DNA of 64,000 nt, taken from positions 1 through 64,000 of the forward strand of contig NZ_KB911461.1 in NCBI RefSeq assembly GCF_000383475.1, written 5' to 3'. The position numbers were made by a program, and so were the translations under genes. Positions within the stretch are counted from its first letter, which is position 1; every line of letters begins with the position of its first letter. This DNA is from Microbacterium sp. 11MF (lineage in GTDB: Bacteria; Actinomycetota; Actinomycetes; Actinomycetales; Microbacteriaceae). Below, piece by piece: positions 8,731 through 16,713 of the stretch. The notes under the pieces were generated by a model. That model searched no databases and was not told the origin of the DNA. It was given only the letters and a program-made list of their open reading frames with translations.

Positions 8731-9614
8731 CCGTACACCTCGAAGAACATCTTCGTCAGCTGCAGCCCGCTCGCGACCGAGCCGGCGACGTAGGGGAAGG
8801 CGATCGACACCGGGTACAGGCGACGCCCGGTCGCGGGGGTGGGGCGCAGCAGCAGCCACACGATGAGGACGCCCCCGATCGCGAGGTTGAGAGCTGCGAC
8901 CGGGATGCTGACGAGGGCGAACAGGACGGTGGACGCCAGCCACCAGCATCCGCTCCACACCGCCGTGCCGCGAGGCCCGAGAAGCACGGCAGTCGTCCGG
9001 ATGCCGGCCTCGCGATCCTCGTCGATGTCCTGCACCGCGTCGTAGGCGTGCTTCGCGACGCTCCATGCGAGGAGGCCGATGACGGCGGGCCACAGCGGCG
9101 GCTCGCCGAGCGCGACCGGGACGATCAGCAGGGGCAGGCCGTAGGCGGCGTTGCTGAGGGAATCGAGGAACGGCCGCTGCTTGAACCGCAGCGGGGGCGC
9201 CGAGTAGAAGACGAAGACCAGCGTGTAGAGGAGGATCAGCCCGACGGCCGCGGGCGGGTAGGCGATGAGGAACCAGACGAGGAACGGCACATTCGTGATC
9301 GCGACGGCCCAGACGATCAGCCGCACCTCGCGCGGCTCGATCCGAGCGCCCTCGATCGAGCCCTTCCGCGGGTTCAGCGCGTCGGTCTCCTGGTCGAAGA
9401 TGTCGTTCACGCCGTAGATCAGCAGATTGAACGGCAGGGTCAACCAGATGAGGAGCGGGATCGCCGCGGCATCCAGCAATTGCCCCGTGAGCCACATGCC
9501 GAGAACACCGGTGCCGATCGTGTTGATCCAGAGGACCGGGCGCGAGATGTGGACCAGACGGCCGAGCGTCGACCAGGCCGAGGCGCGGCGAGTCGGAGCG
9601 GGCTGATGGTCGAT
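8727..9614 (-). CDS. UbiA-family prenyltransferase (lycopene-elongase-like), probable AUC start
   Basis: This integral-membrane prenyltransferase (about 295 residues, 8-9 TM) carries both Asp-rich motifs, NDIFDQETD in the first loop and YDAVQDIDEDREAG in the second. The segment FNLLIYGVNDIFDQETD closely resembles actinobacterial CrtEb and haloarchaeal LyeJ, which add C5 units to lycopene to make C50 carotenoids. There is no in-frame ATG, GTG or TTG between a TACAAT -10 (complement of 9661-9666) and TM1. ATC at 9614 follows GAGGAG with a 7-nt spacer and is my chosen start; CTG further in is possible but has no ribosome site. Coupled to the downstream desaturase-like gene. Confidence 0.85.
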   Translation of the reverse strand: MDHQPAPTRRASAWSTLGRLVHISRPVLWINTIGTGVLGMWLTGQLLDAAAIPLLIWLTLPFNLLIYGVNDIFDQETDALNPRKGSIEGARIEPREVRLIVWAVAITNVPFLVWFLIAYPPAAVGLILLYTLVFVFYSAPPLRFKQRPFLDSLSNAAYGLPLLIVPVALGEPPLWPAVIGLLAWSVAKHAYDAVQDIDEDREAGIRTTAVLLGPRGTAVWSGCWWLASTVLFALVSIPVAALNLAIGGVLIVWLLLRPTPATGRRLYPVSIAFPYVAGSVASGLQLTKMFFEVYG

Positions 9615-9712
9615 GGCGGGACTCCTCGGGTGGCGACGGCGCGGACGACCGTGTCCCGCGATTGTATGCGGCGGGGGTGCCGCACCGGCGGCTCTTGCGC
9701 CGGGGTTGCTCG

Positions 9713-9753
9713 CCTGTCGCGACGTGCGAAGGCGCGCGGCGTGTTGTGACAGG
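9713..9753. repeat. 41-nt inverted-repeat element, copy A1
   Basis: Starts CCTGTC and ends GACAGG, with the conserved interior GCGGCGTGTTGT. Forms a tandem pair with the next copy, 73 nt start to start, in the gap between the prenyltransferase and NmrA-like genes. Confidence 0.8.
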
Positions 9754-9785
9754 GGAGTGGGGGTCAGGGGCGCGGCGCTCGCTGC

Positions 9786-9826
9786 CCTGTCGCGATGTGC
9801 GGAGGCACGCGGCGTGTTGTGACAGG
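9786..9826. repeat. 41-nt inverted-repeat element, copy A2
   Basis: Same length, ends and orientation as copy A1, differing at only a few interior positions. The 32-nt stretch between A1 and A2 is not repeated. Confidence 0.8.
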
Positions 9827-9855
9827 GGAGCGCGGGATGCCGCGTGGAGCGGGGG

Positions 9856-10773
9856 TCAGGCTGCGGGGGTTCCCGTGCCCGTGAGCCAGGGCTGCAGGAT
9901 GTCGCGGGCCGTCGTCCAGCTCTGACGTCCATAGCGCTGGTTGTCCACGTGGCGCAGTTCGCCCTCGCCGCTGAACATGCTCACGAAGTACTGCATCCCC
10001 TGCCAGGCGGGGAACGTCTCGTCAGGGTCGCGCGAGAGGCGTCGTCCCACCGCGGCCATCGCCGAGAGCGTCCTCGTCGTGCCCGCCCACTGCAGTTTGA
10101 AGGTCTCGCCACTGAGCTCGGAGGCGAGCTCCGCCACCTGGCGGGCGGTGATCCGGTCGCCGGCGACCTCGACGACGCGAGGGGCGTCGGCATCGAGGGC
10201 GACCAGGGCGACGGTCCGAGCGGTGTCGTCCTTCGTGGTGACGTCGAGCGTCTGGTCGGCCGACGACCAGAACAGCACGCGCTTGCGATCGCGGAGGATC
10301 ATCGGTGCCTGACCGGCGAGCAGTTCGGTGAACATGCCGTTCAGCACCGACGTCGCCTGGATCGGCGCCGCGTCGAGGTCCGCGGCGAACTCGCGGCGCA
10401 GCTCGAGGTTGCGGTTGGTCCCCGGGGTGAGGCGCCGGTAGTCGGCGGAGTAGTCCGACGGGAGGAAACGGGGCACGCCGGCCGCGACCGCCGCGGCGAG
10501 GAGTGCGCGCTGCGCGTCGACGATGACCGGACGGATGCCGCTGACCGCCGAGACGACGACGTCGACACCGGATGCCGCGGCCACGAGCGCGTCGTGGTCC
10601 GCGTAGTCGGCGGTCATGATCTCGACCCGTGCGTCGTCGCCGAATAGCTTTGCCGCGGTTGAGCTTCCGGGGCGGGTCAGCACCCGGAGCTGGACGTCGT
10701 GGGACAGGAGCTCGCGGGAGATGCGGCTGCCGATGTCGCCGGTTGCGCCGGCGACGAGAACGGTGGTGGTCAC
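9856..10773 (-). CDS. NmrA-like NAD(P)-binding protein
   Basis: A 305-residue atypical SDR of the NmrA/isoflavone-reductase-like group. The N-terminal VLVAGATGDIGSRISRELL is the NAD(P)-binding motif and SDYSADYRRL is typical of the family's substrate side. Such proteins act as NADP-dependent reductases or redox sensors; the substrate is unknown. GTG 10773 overlaps the stop of the MarR-family gene by 4 nt, so it is the second gene of a MarR-controlled operon. Confidence 0.85.
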   Translation of the reverse strand: MTTTVLVAGATGDIGSRISRELLSHDVQLRVLTRPGSSTAAKLFGDDARVEIMTADYADHDALVAAASGVDVVVSAVSGIRPVIVDAQRALLAAAVAAGVPRFLPSDYSADYRRLTPGTNRNLELRREFAADLDAAPIQATSVLNGMFTELLAGQAPMILRDRKRVLFWSSADQTLDVTTKDDTARTVALVALDADAPRVVEVAGDRITARQVAELASELSGETFKLQWAGTTRTLSAMAAVGRRLSRDPDETFPAWQGMQYFVSMFSGEGELRHVDNQRYGRQSWTTARDILQPWLTGTGTPAA

Positions 10774-11336
10774 GAGGGGGTCCTGTCTGTGGGGGTGGAG
10801 GTTCCGCGGCGCGAGCGCTCGGGCGCGGCGACGGGGTGTTCGAAGTCCGGGTCGGTGCGCGCCGCGTCGGCGGCGACGGCGACACGGGCGAGGAGGGTCC
10901 GGAGCGTCGCGCGCTCATCGGGGTCGAGCGTGCCGAGCAGGCGGTCCTCCGCCTGGCGGAGCTGTGCACGCGCGGTGTCGAGGGTGGCGCGGCCCGCGTC
11001 GGTCGGATGGACGTGGCGCACGCGTCGATCGGTCGGCGCCGGCCTGCGCGAGACGAGGCCCTCCGCTTCGAGCGCGTCGAGCAGGTACGTCATCTGCGTC
11101 TTGTCGATCCCGAGGCGCTGGGCCAGCTGCAGCTGCGACGAGGGTTCCTCGGTCGTGATCGCGACCAGCACCTGATACCCGCGCGGACCCTGCGGCATCG
11201 CGCTCACCGCTTCGGCCCCCAGGCGCGTGAACGTCTGGAAGGTGAGGGGCAGGGCCCAGCCCAGCTCGGTCTCGATGCCGCCGGCATCCCAGTCGATCTC
11301 GGATGATTTTGTGTCGATCACGTCGCAACCGTACAT
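10770..11336 (-). CDS. MarR-family transcriptional regulator
   Basis: A winged-helix regulator of 188 residues. The recognition region QLQLAQRLGIDKTQMTYLLDALEAEGLV and the wing RRPAPTDRRVRHVHPTDAG are typical of MarR. The ATG at 11336 has no ribosome site and sits 2 nt from a perfect inverted repeat, which fits a leaderless or autorepressed start; GTG 11321 is an alternative. Its GTGA overlap with the NmrA-like gene makes that gene its likely target. A ligand cannot be deduced. Confidence 0.85.
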   Translation of the reverse strand: MYGCDVIDTKSSEIDWDAGGIETELGWALPLTFQTFTRLGAEAVSAMPQGPRGYQVLVAITTEEPSSQLQLAQRLGIDKTQMTYLLDALEAEGLVSRRPAPTDRRVRHVHPTDAGRATLDTARAQLRQAEDRLLGTLDPDERATLRTLLARVAVAADAARTDPDFEHPVAAPERSRRGTSTPTDRTPS

Positions 11337-11338
11337 GT

Positions 11339-11369
11339 GCAAGATCGTCTTCTGCAAATACGATCTTGC
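11339..11369. promoter_or_regulatory. Inverted-repeat operator of the MarR-type gene
   Basis: Perfect 10-nt arms GCAAGATCGT and ACGATCTTGC flank an 11-nt spacer directly in front of the MarR-family start codon. Position and symmetry suit autorepression. Confidence 0.7.
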
Positions 11370-11380
11370 GATCGACTGAA

Positions 11381-11962
11381 TCAGAGGCGACGGGCGATGA
11401 AGTCGAAGACGTGCCAGTGCTTCGGCCCCCGACCCGACGGGCCGTCCCTCTCGCGTTCGCTGAGTTCGACGATCTGCCATTGCGCAAGAAGGTCCGCAAC
11501 CTCGCTCACCGAGTGTGTGAGCACGTCGTCGCGCGCAGCCCAATCGTCGCGATGTCCGAAGAGCTGACCCGCGAAGACGCCACCCGGGCAAAGCGCCGCA
11601 GTGATCAGCGTCCAGATGTGGGCGAATTCGGTCGCGCGAGCGAACGGCAACGAATAGCTTGCGAGGATGAGATCGGCATCCGGCAACTCGGCGAGATCGC
11701 CGAACGACGTATCACGCGCATCGAGACGCGGTGATGCGTCCGCACGTGCCGCGATGCGCTCCCGCAGTCCGGGTGTCGCGTCGACGGACACGACCTTCCA
11801 GCCCCGATCAAGGAGGAATCGCGAGTCGACGCCGTCCCCGGCACCGAGGTCGATCGCCGTCCCCACGCGGGTCACGTGTTCGAGAGCCGCGACGAGGTGG
11901 GGCCGTGGCGCCCGGCCCGCCGCAGCGGAGTAGTACTGCTGCCAGTCGCTCGCCTCCGCCAT
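11381..11962 (-). CDS. Class I SAM-dependent methyltransferase
   Basis: A single-domain methyltransferase of 193 residues. The SAM motif I is AIDLGAGDGVDS (about residues 36-47), followed by the acidic strand end VVSVDATP and motif IV-like DLILASYSLPFA. This resembles the TehB/Methyltransf_11-type group of small-molecule methyltransferases. The chosen ATG has only a weak ribosome site. The gene lies just behind the MarR promoter on the same strand, and transcription from it is not obviously linked. Substrate unknown. Confidence 0.85.
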   Translation of the reverse strand: MAEASDWQQYYSAAAGRAPRPHLVAALEHVTRVGTAIDLGAGDGVDSRFLLDRGWKVVSVDATPGLRERIAARADASPRLDARDTSFGDLAELPDADLILASYSLPFARATEFAHIWTLITAALCPGGVFAGQLFGHRDDWAARDDVLTHSVSEVADLLAQWQIVELSERERDGPSGRGPKHWHVFDFIARRL

Positions 11963-12010
11963 CGGGCCATTCTCGCGCGGTGCGCTGCTCTCGGGCGCAG
12001 CATCCGCTCG

Positions 12011-12051
12011 CCTGTCACGAAGTGCGCGGGCGGGCGGCGTGTTGTGACAGG
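12011..12051. repeat. 41-nt inverted-repeat element, copy A3
   Basis: CCTGTC to GACAGG, same orientation as A1 and A2. First unit of a second tandem pair, located between the methyltransferase and gntK. Confidence 0.8.
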
Positions 12052-12083
12052 AGAGGCGGGCGCGACCGCGCGGCACCCCCTCG

Positions 12084-12124
12084 TCTGTCGCGAAGTGCGC
12101 GGGCGGGCGGCGTGTTGTGACAGG
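12084..12124. repeat. 41-nt inverted-repeat element, copy A4
   Basis: Nearly identical to A3, with the first base changed (TCTGTC). It begins exactly 73 nt after A3, the same step as A1 to A2, although the 32-nt spacers differ. Confidence 0.8.
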
Positions 12125-12150
12125 GGAACGGGATGCCCCCGGGGGCGCCC

Positions 12151-12645
12151 CTAGGCGACGTCGAGCGCGATGCGGGCGCGGCGCGCGACGTCGAGGATGC
12201 GCCCGACGTTCTCGACCGCGACGCCTGGTTCGTCCGCCCCGAGGTGCTCGAGGGTCGCGAGCTGCGAGGCCAGGAGCGCAGGCGGCATGAAGTGCTGACG
12301 CGACCGCATCCGACGGTCCAGCTCCTCGGGCGAGACGACCAACTCGACGAAGCGCACGTCGGGAGCGGCGGCGCGGATCCGGTCGCGGTAGCGCCGCGCG
12401 AGGGCGGAGCATGCGACGACGAGGCCCGGCGCCTCGGCGAGGGTCTGTCCGACGATGTCGAGCCAGGGCGCGCGATCGTCGTCGTCGAGCGGGTGACCCG
12501 CTTCCATCTTCTCCACGTTGGCAGCGGGGTGCAGATCGTCCGCATCGACGAAGTCCACGCCGAGGTCGACAGCGAGGGCCGCGCCGACGGCGGTCTTGCC
12601 CGATCCGCTCGGACCCATGACGACGACGCGCGGTGCAGTGCTCAC
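12151..12645 (-). CDS. gntK: Gluconokinase
   Basis: Phosphorylates D-gluconate to 6-phosphogluconate with ATP. A 164-residue P-loop kinase with Walker A GPSGSGKT near the N-terminus, FVDADDLHP (substrate region) and GHPLDDDDRAPWL, all characteristic of GntK/IdnK. GTG 12645 follows AAGGTGG and overlaps the idnD stop by 4 nt. Last gene of the four-gene idonate/gluconate operon, feeding the pentose phosphate route. Confidence 0.93.
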   Translation of the reverse strand: MSTAPRVVVMGPSGSGKTAVGAALAVDLGVDFVDADDLHPAANVEKMEAGHPLDDDDRAPWLDIVGQTLAEAPGLVVACSALARRYRDRIRAAAPDVRFVELVVSPEELDRRMRSRQHFMPPALLASQLATLEHLGADEPGVAVENVGRILDVARRARIALDVA

Positions 12646-13664
12646 GATTCCACCTTCGCAGAGTTCATAGCGACGACGACCTTGCTGCTCTCGGCGGAGC
12701 GCCGTGCGGTCTCGAACGCGTCGACGGCCGCGTCGGGGCGGAACTCGTGGGTGATGACGGCCTCGATCTCGGGGCGACGCCGCAGGACCTCGATCGCCTC
12801 GTCGATCTCGTCGAGGAAGCGGAAGGCACCGGTGAGCGTCGCCTCCTTGGAGATGAGCGGGGCGATGTTCACGCCGACCGGCTGGTTCGGCAGCATCCCG
12901 ATCTGCACGATGGTGCCTCGACGGCGGACGGCGGCGATCGCGGACGACACCGCGGGTGCGGCACCGGAGCACTCGAGGACGACGTCGTACGTGTCGGACG
13001 GGATCTCATCCTGGCCGACGCGCCAGACGCCGTCGGCCCCGAGCGCCCGTGCGCGCGCCAGCGGCTCGGGCAGCAGGTCGGTGATCTCGACGTTCGCCGC
13101 TCCCGCCTCCTGCGCGGCGACGACGGCGAGGAGCCCGATCGGACCGGCGCCGCACACGAGCACGCGCGCACCGGCGAGGGAGCCGGCGCGGCCGGCGCCG
13201 TGCAGGGCGACGGCTAGCGGCTCGGCCAGGACGGCGCGGCGCACGGGCAGGTCGGCGGGCAGGGTCCGGATCATGCCGGCATCCACCACCAGGTACTCGC
13301 TCATCGCGCCCTGCGTGTGCGGGGTCGTCGCGGCGCTGCCGAGGTAGCTGCCGCCGGGGCGCAGGTGCGGCTCGACGGGAATGGGCCCCTCGGGACCGAA
13401 GCGGGCGGGATGCACCGTCACCGCCGTGCCGGGTGCGAAGCGGCCGTCGGGGTCGAGGTCGACCCAGCCCGACAGCTCGTGCCCGGGAACGAGCGGCTCC
13501 GTCACCACGAACGCGCCGTTCGCGCCCTCGGAGTAATAGTGCAGGTCGGATCCGCAGATGCCCACGTATCCCACCCGCACGCGGACCTGCCCCGCGTCGG
13601 GCTCGGGGACGGGATGGTCCGCCACCGTGAGGTCGAGCTTGCCGCCGATGACGACTGCGTCCAT
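12642..13664 (-). CDS. idnD: L-idonate 5-dehydrogenase (zinc alcohol dehydrogenase family)
   Basis: Oxidises L-idonate to 5-keto-D-gluconate with NAD(P). At 340 residues it has the medium-chain dehydrogenase layout: GICGSDLHYY (catalytic zinc Cys), PGHELSG (zinc His/Glu) and Rossmann motif CGAGPIGLLAV. The structural-zinc four-Cys lobe is absent, and the region instead reads ARFGPEGPIPVEPHLRPGGS. The assignment as idonate dehydrogenase rests on gene context with IdnO, GntK and GntP. It starts 17 nt after the idnO stop. Confidence 0.85.
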   Translation of the reverse strand: MDAVVIGGKLDLTVADHPVPEPDAGQVRVRVGYVGICGSDLHYYSEGANGAFVVTEPLVPGHELSGWVDLDPDGRFAPGTAVTVHPARFGPEGPIPVEPHLRPGGSYLGSAATTPHTQGAMSEYLVVDAGMIRTLPADLPVRRAVLAEPLAVALHGAGRAGSLAGARVLVCGAGPIGLLAVVAAQEAGAANVEITDLLPEPLARARALGADGVWRVGQDEIPSDTYDVVLECSGAAPAVSSAIAAVRRRGTIVQIGMLPNQPVGVNIAPLISKEATLTGAFRFLDEIDEAIEVLRRRPEIEAVITHEFRPDAAVDAFETARRSAESSKVVVAMNSAKVES

Positions 13665-13681
13665 GTGTGTCTCTTTTCGGA

Positions 13682-14449
13682 TCAGACGACCGCGGTCATG
13701 CCGCCGTCGACGAACAGGTTCTGGCCGTTCACGAAGTCGCTCGCCGCCGAGGCCAGGAACACGAGCGGTCCGCGCAGCTCCGCGACGTCACCCCAGCGGC
13801 CGGCCGGGGTGCGCTGGGCGACCCAGTCCGAGAAGTCCGCGTCCGCGACGAGCGCCGCGTTCATCTCGGTGGCGAAGTACCCCGGCGACAGCGTGTTGAC
13901 CTGGATGCCGTGGCGCGCCAGATCCGCGGCCATCCCGCGACTGAGCTGAGCGATACCGCCTTTGCTCGCGGCGTACGGCGCGATGGTCTGACGCCCGAGT
14001 AGCGACTGGACGGAGGCGATGTTGATGATCTTGCCCGAGCCGCGCGCGATCATGCCGGGCGCGACGAAGCGCGACACGTAGAACGCGCTCGACAGGTTGC
14101 TCGAGATGACGGCATCCCAGTCCGCGACGGGGAACTCCGCGAAGGGCGCCCGTCGCTGGATACCGGCGTTGTTGACGAGGATGTCGGGTGTCCCGACCCG
14201 CTCGACGAGCTCACCGATCGCCGTCTCGACAGCCGCGGCATCCGTCACGTCGAACAGGGTCGTTTCAGGACGGACGCCGGTGCGCTCGGCGATCGCGTCG
14301 GCGCTGCGGCCGACCGCCTCGGCGTCGCGGCCGTGCACGATGACCCGGGCGCCCGCCTCGGCGAGACCGACGGCCAGGCTCTGGCCGAGCCCCCGCGACG
14401 ATCCCGTCACGAGGGCCAGGCGGCCGGTGAGGTCGAAGACGTCAGACAA
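13682..14449 (-). CDS. idnO: Gluconate 5-dehydrogenase (SDR family)
   Basis: Reduces 5-keto-D-gluconate to D-gluconate, the second step of idonate use. A classical SDR of 255 residues: TGSSRGLGQS cofactor loop, NNAG(I), catalytic YAASK, and a C-terminal NGQNLFVDGG. The sequence RRAPFAEFPVADWDAVISSNLSS is typical of IdnO-like SDRs. Its ATG lies 8 nt inside the end of the gntP-type permease gene. Confidence 0.88.
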   Translation of the reverse strand: MSDVFDLTGRLALVTGSSRGLGQSLAVGLAEAGARVIVHGRDAEAVGRSADAIAERTGVRPETTLFDVTDAAAVETAIGELVERVGTPDILVNNAGIQRRAPFAEFPVADWDAVISSNLSSAFYVSRFVAPGMIARGSGKIINIASVQSLLGRQTIAPYAASKGGIAQLSRGMAADLARHGIQVNTLSPGYFATEMNAALVADADFSDWVAQRTPAGRWGDVAELRGPLVFLASAASDFVNGQNLFVDGGMTAVV

Positions 14450-15824
14450 GGGACACCGCGCCGAAGATGCCGAGCACGATGAGGAAACCGACGACCGATT
14501 CGATGGCCTGCTGCACGGTCCAGGTCTTGAGCGTCGTCTTTACGTCCATGCCCATGAGGCGGCCGACGAGCCAGAAGCCCGAGTCGTTGACGTGACCGGC
14601 GAAGACCGAGCCGGCGGCGGTGGCGAGCACGATGCAGGCGACCTGCAGCGGGTTGAAGCCGCCGGAGACCACGGCCGGGGCGACGAGGCCCGCTGCGGTC
14701 ACGAGGGCGACCGTGGCCGAACCCTGCGCCACGCGGAGGAGGACGGCGATGATGTAGGCGGCGAAGATGACCGGCACACCGATCGAGGCGAGCGAGTCCG
14801 AGAGCGCGTCGCCGATGCCCGAGGCGCGAAGGACGCCGCCGAACATGCCACCGGCGCCGGTGATGAGGACGACCGAGCAGATCGGCCCCAGCGAGGACTC
14901 GACGATCTTGTCCAGAGCGCTGCCGCCGACCCCGCGGCGGGTGCCGAGGACGAACAGGGCGACGAGCACCGCGATGAGCAGGGCGACCTGGCTCGTTCCG
15001 ATGAGGCCGAGCGCCTGCACCCAGACGGCGGTGCCGTCGACGGCTCCGGCCGAGACGAGCGCGGCGGAACCGGTGTTGAGGAGGATCAGGACCAGCGGGA
15101 TGGCGATGACGCCGATGACGGTGCCGGCCTTCGGCGGGTTCGTGGGCTCGACGTCCTCGCCGAACAGGCGCGGGATGGCGAGCGGGATGCGGCGGTCGAT
15201 GAAGCGCGCCCAGAGGTAACCACTGAGGTACCAGGTGGGGATCGCGACGACGAGACCGATGAGCAGGACGAGGCCGAGGTTCGCTCCGAAGGTCTCGCTG
15301 GCCGTGATGGGGCCGGGGTGCGGCGGCACGAAGACGTGCATGACCGAGAAGGCGGCGGCGGCCGAGATGCCGTAGAGCAGCATGTGCTTGCCGCCGATGC
15401 GTCGGGCCACCGCGAAGATGATCGGCAGCATGACGACGAGGCCGGCGTCGAAGAACATCGGGAAGCCCATGAGAAGCGACGCGACGCTCAAGGCGATCGC
15501 GGCGCGCTTCTCGCCGAAGACCGAGACCATCTTCTCGGCGAGCACGCGGGCACCGCCCGAGCTCTCGATGAGGGCGCCGAGCATCGCTCCGAAGCCGACG
15601 AGGAGCGCGACCGTGCCGACGGTGGAGCTGAAGCTGTCGATCAGCACCTTGCCGATGCTGCCGACGGGGATGCCGGTGGCCAGCGCCGTGAGCAGCGAGA
15701 CCAGCACCAGCACGATGAACGCGTGCAGGCGCACCTTGATGATGAGCAGGAGGATCAGGGCGACCGCTCCGGCCGCGATCAGGAGGAGCGGTAGCGCTCC
15801 GAGTGTTTGCGTCCACTCATCCAT
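14442..15824 (-). CDS. gntP: Gluconate/idonate:H+ symporter, GntP family
   Basis: A 460-residue proton symporter with about 12-14 TM segments. GntP-family landmarks are FGAMLGALIESSGGA, FFDAGLVVMLPIIFA, HPGPITASETFGAN, and HVNDSGFWLVGR near the C-terminus. ATG 15824 follows GGAG. First gene of the operon gntP-idnO-idnD-gntK and divergent from the FadR-type regulator, so its promoter shares the 138-nt regulatory gap. Confidence 0.93.
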   Translation of the reverse strand: MDEWTQTLGALPLLLIAAGAVALILLLIIKVRLHAFIVLVLVSLLTALATGIPVGSIGKVLIDSFSSTVGTVALLVGFGAMLGALIESSGGARVLAEKMVSVFGEKRAAIALSVASLLMGFPMFFDAGLVVMLPIIFAVARRIGGKHMLLYGISAAAAFSVMHVFVPPHPGPITASETFGANLGLVLLIGLVVAIPTWYLSGYLWARFIDRRIPLAIPRLFGEDVEPTNPPKAGTVIGVIAIPLVLILLNTGSAALVSAGAVDGTAVWVQALGLIGTSQVALLIAVLVALFVLGTRRGVGGSALDKIVESSLGPICSVVLITGAGGMFGGVLRASGIGDALSDSLASIGVPVIFAAYIIAVLLRVAQGSATVALVTAAGLVAPAVVSGGFNPLQVACIVLATAAGSVFAGHVNDSGFWLVGRLMGMDVKTTLKTWTVQQAIESVVGFLIVLGIFGAVSLV

Positions 15825-15896
15825 GGGTGTGTTCTCCAGTGAATCGTCCCGGTGCCGGGGCCATTCCCGGCAGCGAGCCCACGGTGCCACATAAGT

Positions 15897-15925
15897 AGTA
15901 CCTTTCGCAAGCGAATGATCGTACT
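15897..15925. promoter_or_regulatory. Putative GntR-type operator between gntP and its regulator
   Basis: The divergent gap contains the palindrome TTCGC-AA-GCGAA (15904-15915) inside a wider AGTAC...GTACT inverted repeat (15897-15901 and 15921-15925). This is the likely binding site controlling both directions. Confidence 0.6.
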
Positions 15926-15962
15926 TTTCGCGGTAGCGTGAGCATCGCTACGAAGGACACCG

Positions 15963-16667
15963 ATGCCCACGCTTGCCACCACCGCATCCCACGCTCACAT
16001 CGTCGAGACCCTCGGCCGGAGGATCGTCGGCGGTGAGCTGCCGCCCGGAACAGGGCTGACCCTCGCCGGTCTCGAGGAGTCGTTCACCGCATCGCGGACG
16101 GTCGTGCGCGAAGCGGTCCGGGTCCTCGAAGCGCACGGGCTGCTCACCTCGCGTCGCCGCGTCGGGCTCGTCGTCCGTCCGCAGGCGGAGTGGGACATCC
16201 TCAACGCGGACATCATCGAGTGGTCGCTCGACAGCCCGCGTCGGCGCGACGTGCTGATCGAGCTGACCGACCTGCGCGTCGCCGTCGAACCCGTCGCCGC
16301 CCGGCTGGCCGCGGAACGGGCGGGGGATGCTGAGCGCGACGAGCTTGTGCGGTGGGCGACGCTGCTCAGCGACCTCGGAAGTCAGGGGCTCGGTGACTCG
16401 GACGAGTATCTCGATGCCGACATCGCCTACCATCGGCTCCTCCTCAAGGCCTCTGGCAACGCCCTGTTCGAGAAGCTCGGTGACCCCATCGCCGAGATCC
16501 TGCGCGGCCGATCGGTGCGAGGTCTGACGCCCGGGATGCCGCGCGTCGGCACCCTCGAGGCCCACCTCGCGACGGCCCAGGCGATCCGCGACGGCCGCGG
16601 TGCCGACGCGGAGGCTTCGGCCCGAGAGCACCTGACCCTCGTCTCCGGCGAGGTCGAGGAAGTCTGA
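15963..16667 (+). CDS. FadR-subfamily GntR regulator of the idonate/gluconate operon
   Basis: A 234-residue regulator with an N-terminal winged helix (GGELPPGTGLTLAGLEESFTAS, then RTVVREAVRVLEAHGL) and a C-terminal all-helical FCD ligand domain containing the metal-binding pattern D-x4-H (DADIAYHRLL). It starts at ATG 15963 after AAGGAC. Divergent orientation to gntP-idnO-idnD-gntK and a palindromic site in between suggest repression relieved by gluconate, a ketogluconate or 6-phosphogluconate. Confidence 0.9.
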   Translation: MPTLATTASHAHIVETLGRRIVGGELPPGTGLTLAGLEESFTASRTVVREAVRVLEAHGLLTSRRRVGLVVRPQAEWDILNADIIEWSLDSPRRRDVLIELTDLRVAVEPVAARLAAERAGDAERDELVRWATLLSDLGSQGLGDSDEYLDADIAYHRLLLKASGNALFEKLGDPIAEILRGRSVRGLTPGMPRVGTLEAHLATAQAIRDGRGADAEASAREHLTLVSGEVEEV

Positions 16668-16684
16668 CTCAGGGCGCTTGACGC

Positions 16685-16703
16685 GTATACCCTAGGGGGG
16701 TAC
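16685..16703. promoter_or_regulatory. CsoR operator overlapping the csoR promoter
   Basis: GTATACCCTAGGGGGGTAC is the G/C-run-with-flanking-TA type of site bound by CsoR repressors. It runs into the TACCGT -10 hexamer (16701-16706) that precedes the leaderless csoR start, so bound repressor would block RNA polymerase. Confidence 0.75.
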
Positions 16704-16713
16704 CGTATTCAGC

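Noticed and set aside
9713..12124. CRISPR interpretation of the paired 41-nt direct repeats with 32-nt spacers
   Set aside because: Only two units at each site, repeats dispersed in both orientations elsewhere, no cas genes.
14097..15794. 565-residue plus-strand frame opposite idnO/gntP
   Set aside because: Asp/Glu/Arg-rich antisense artefact; the minus strand carries well-recognised genes.
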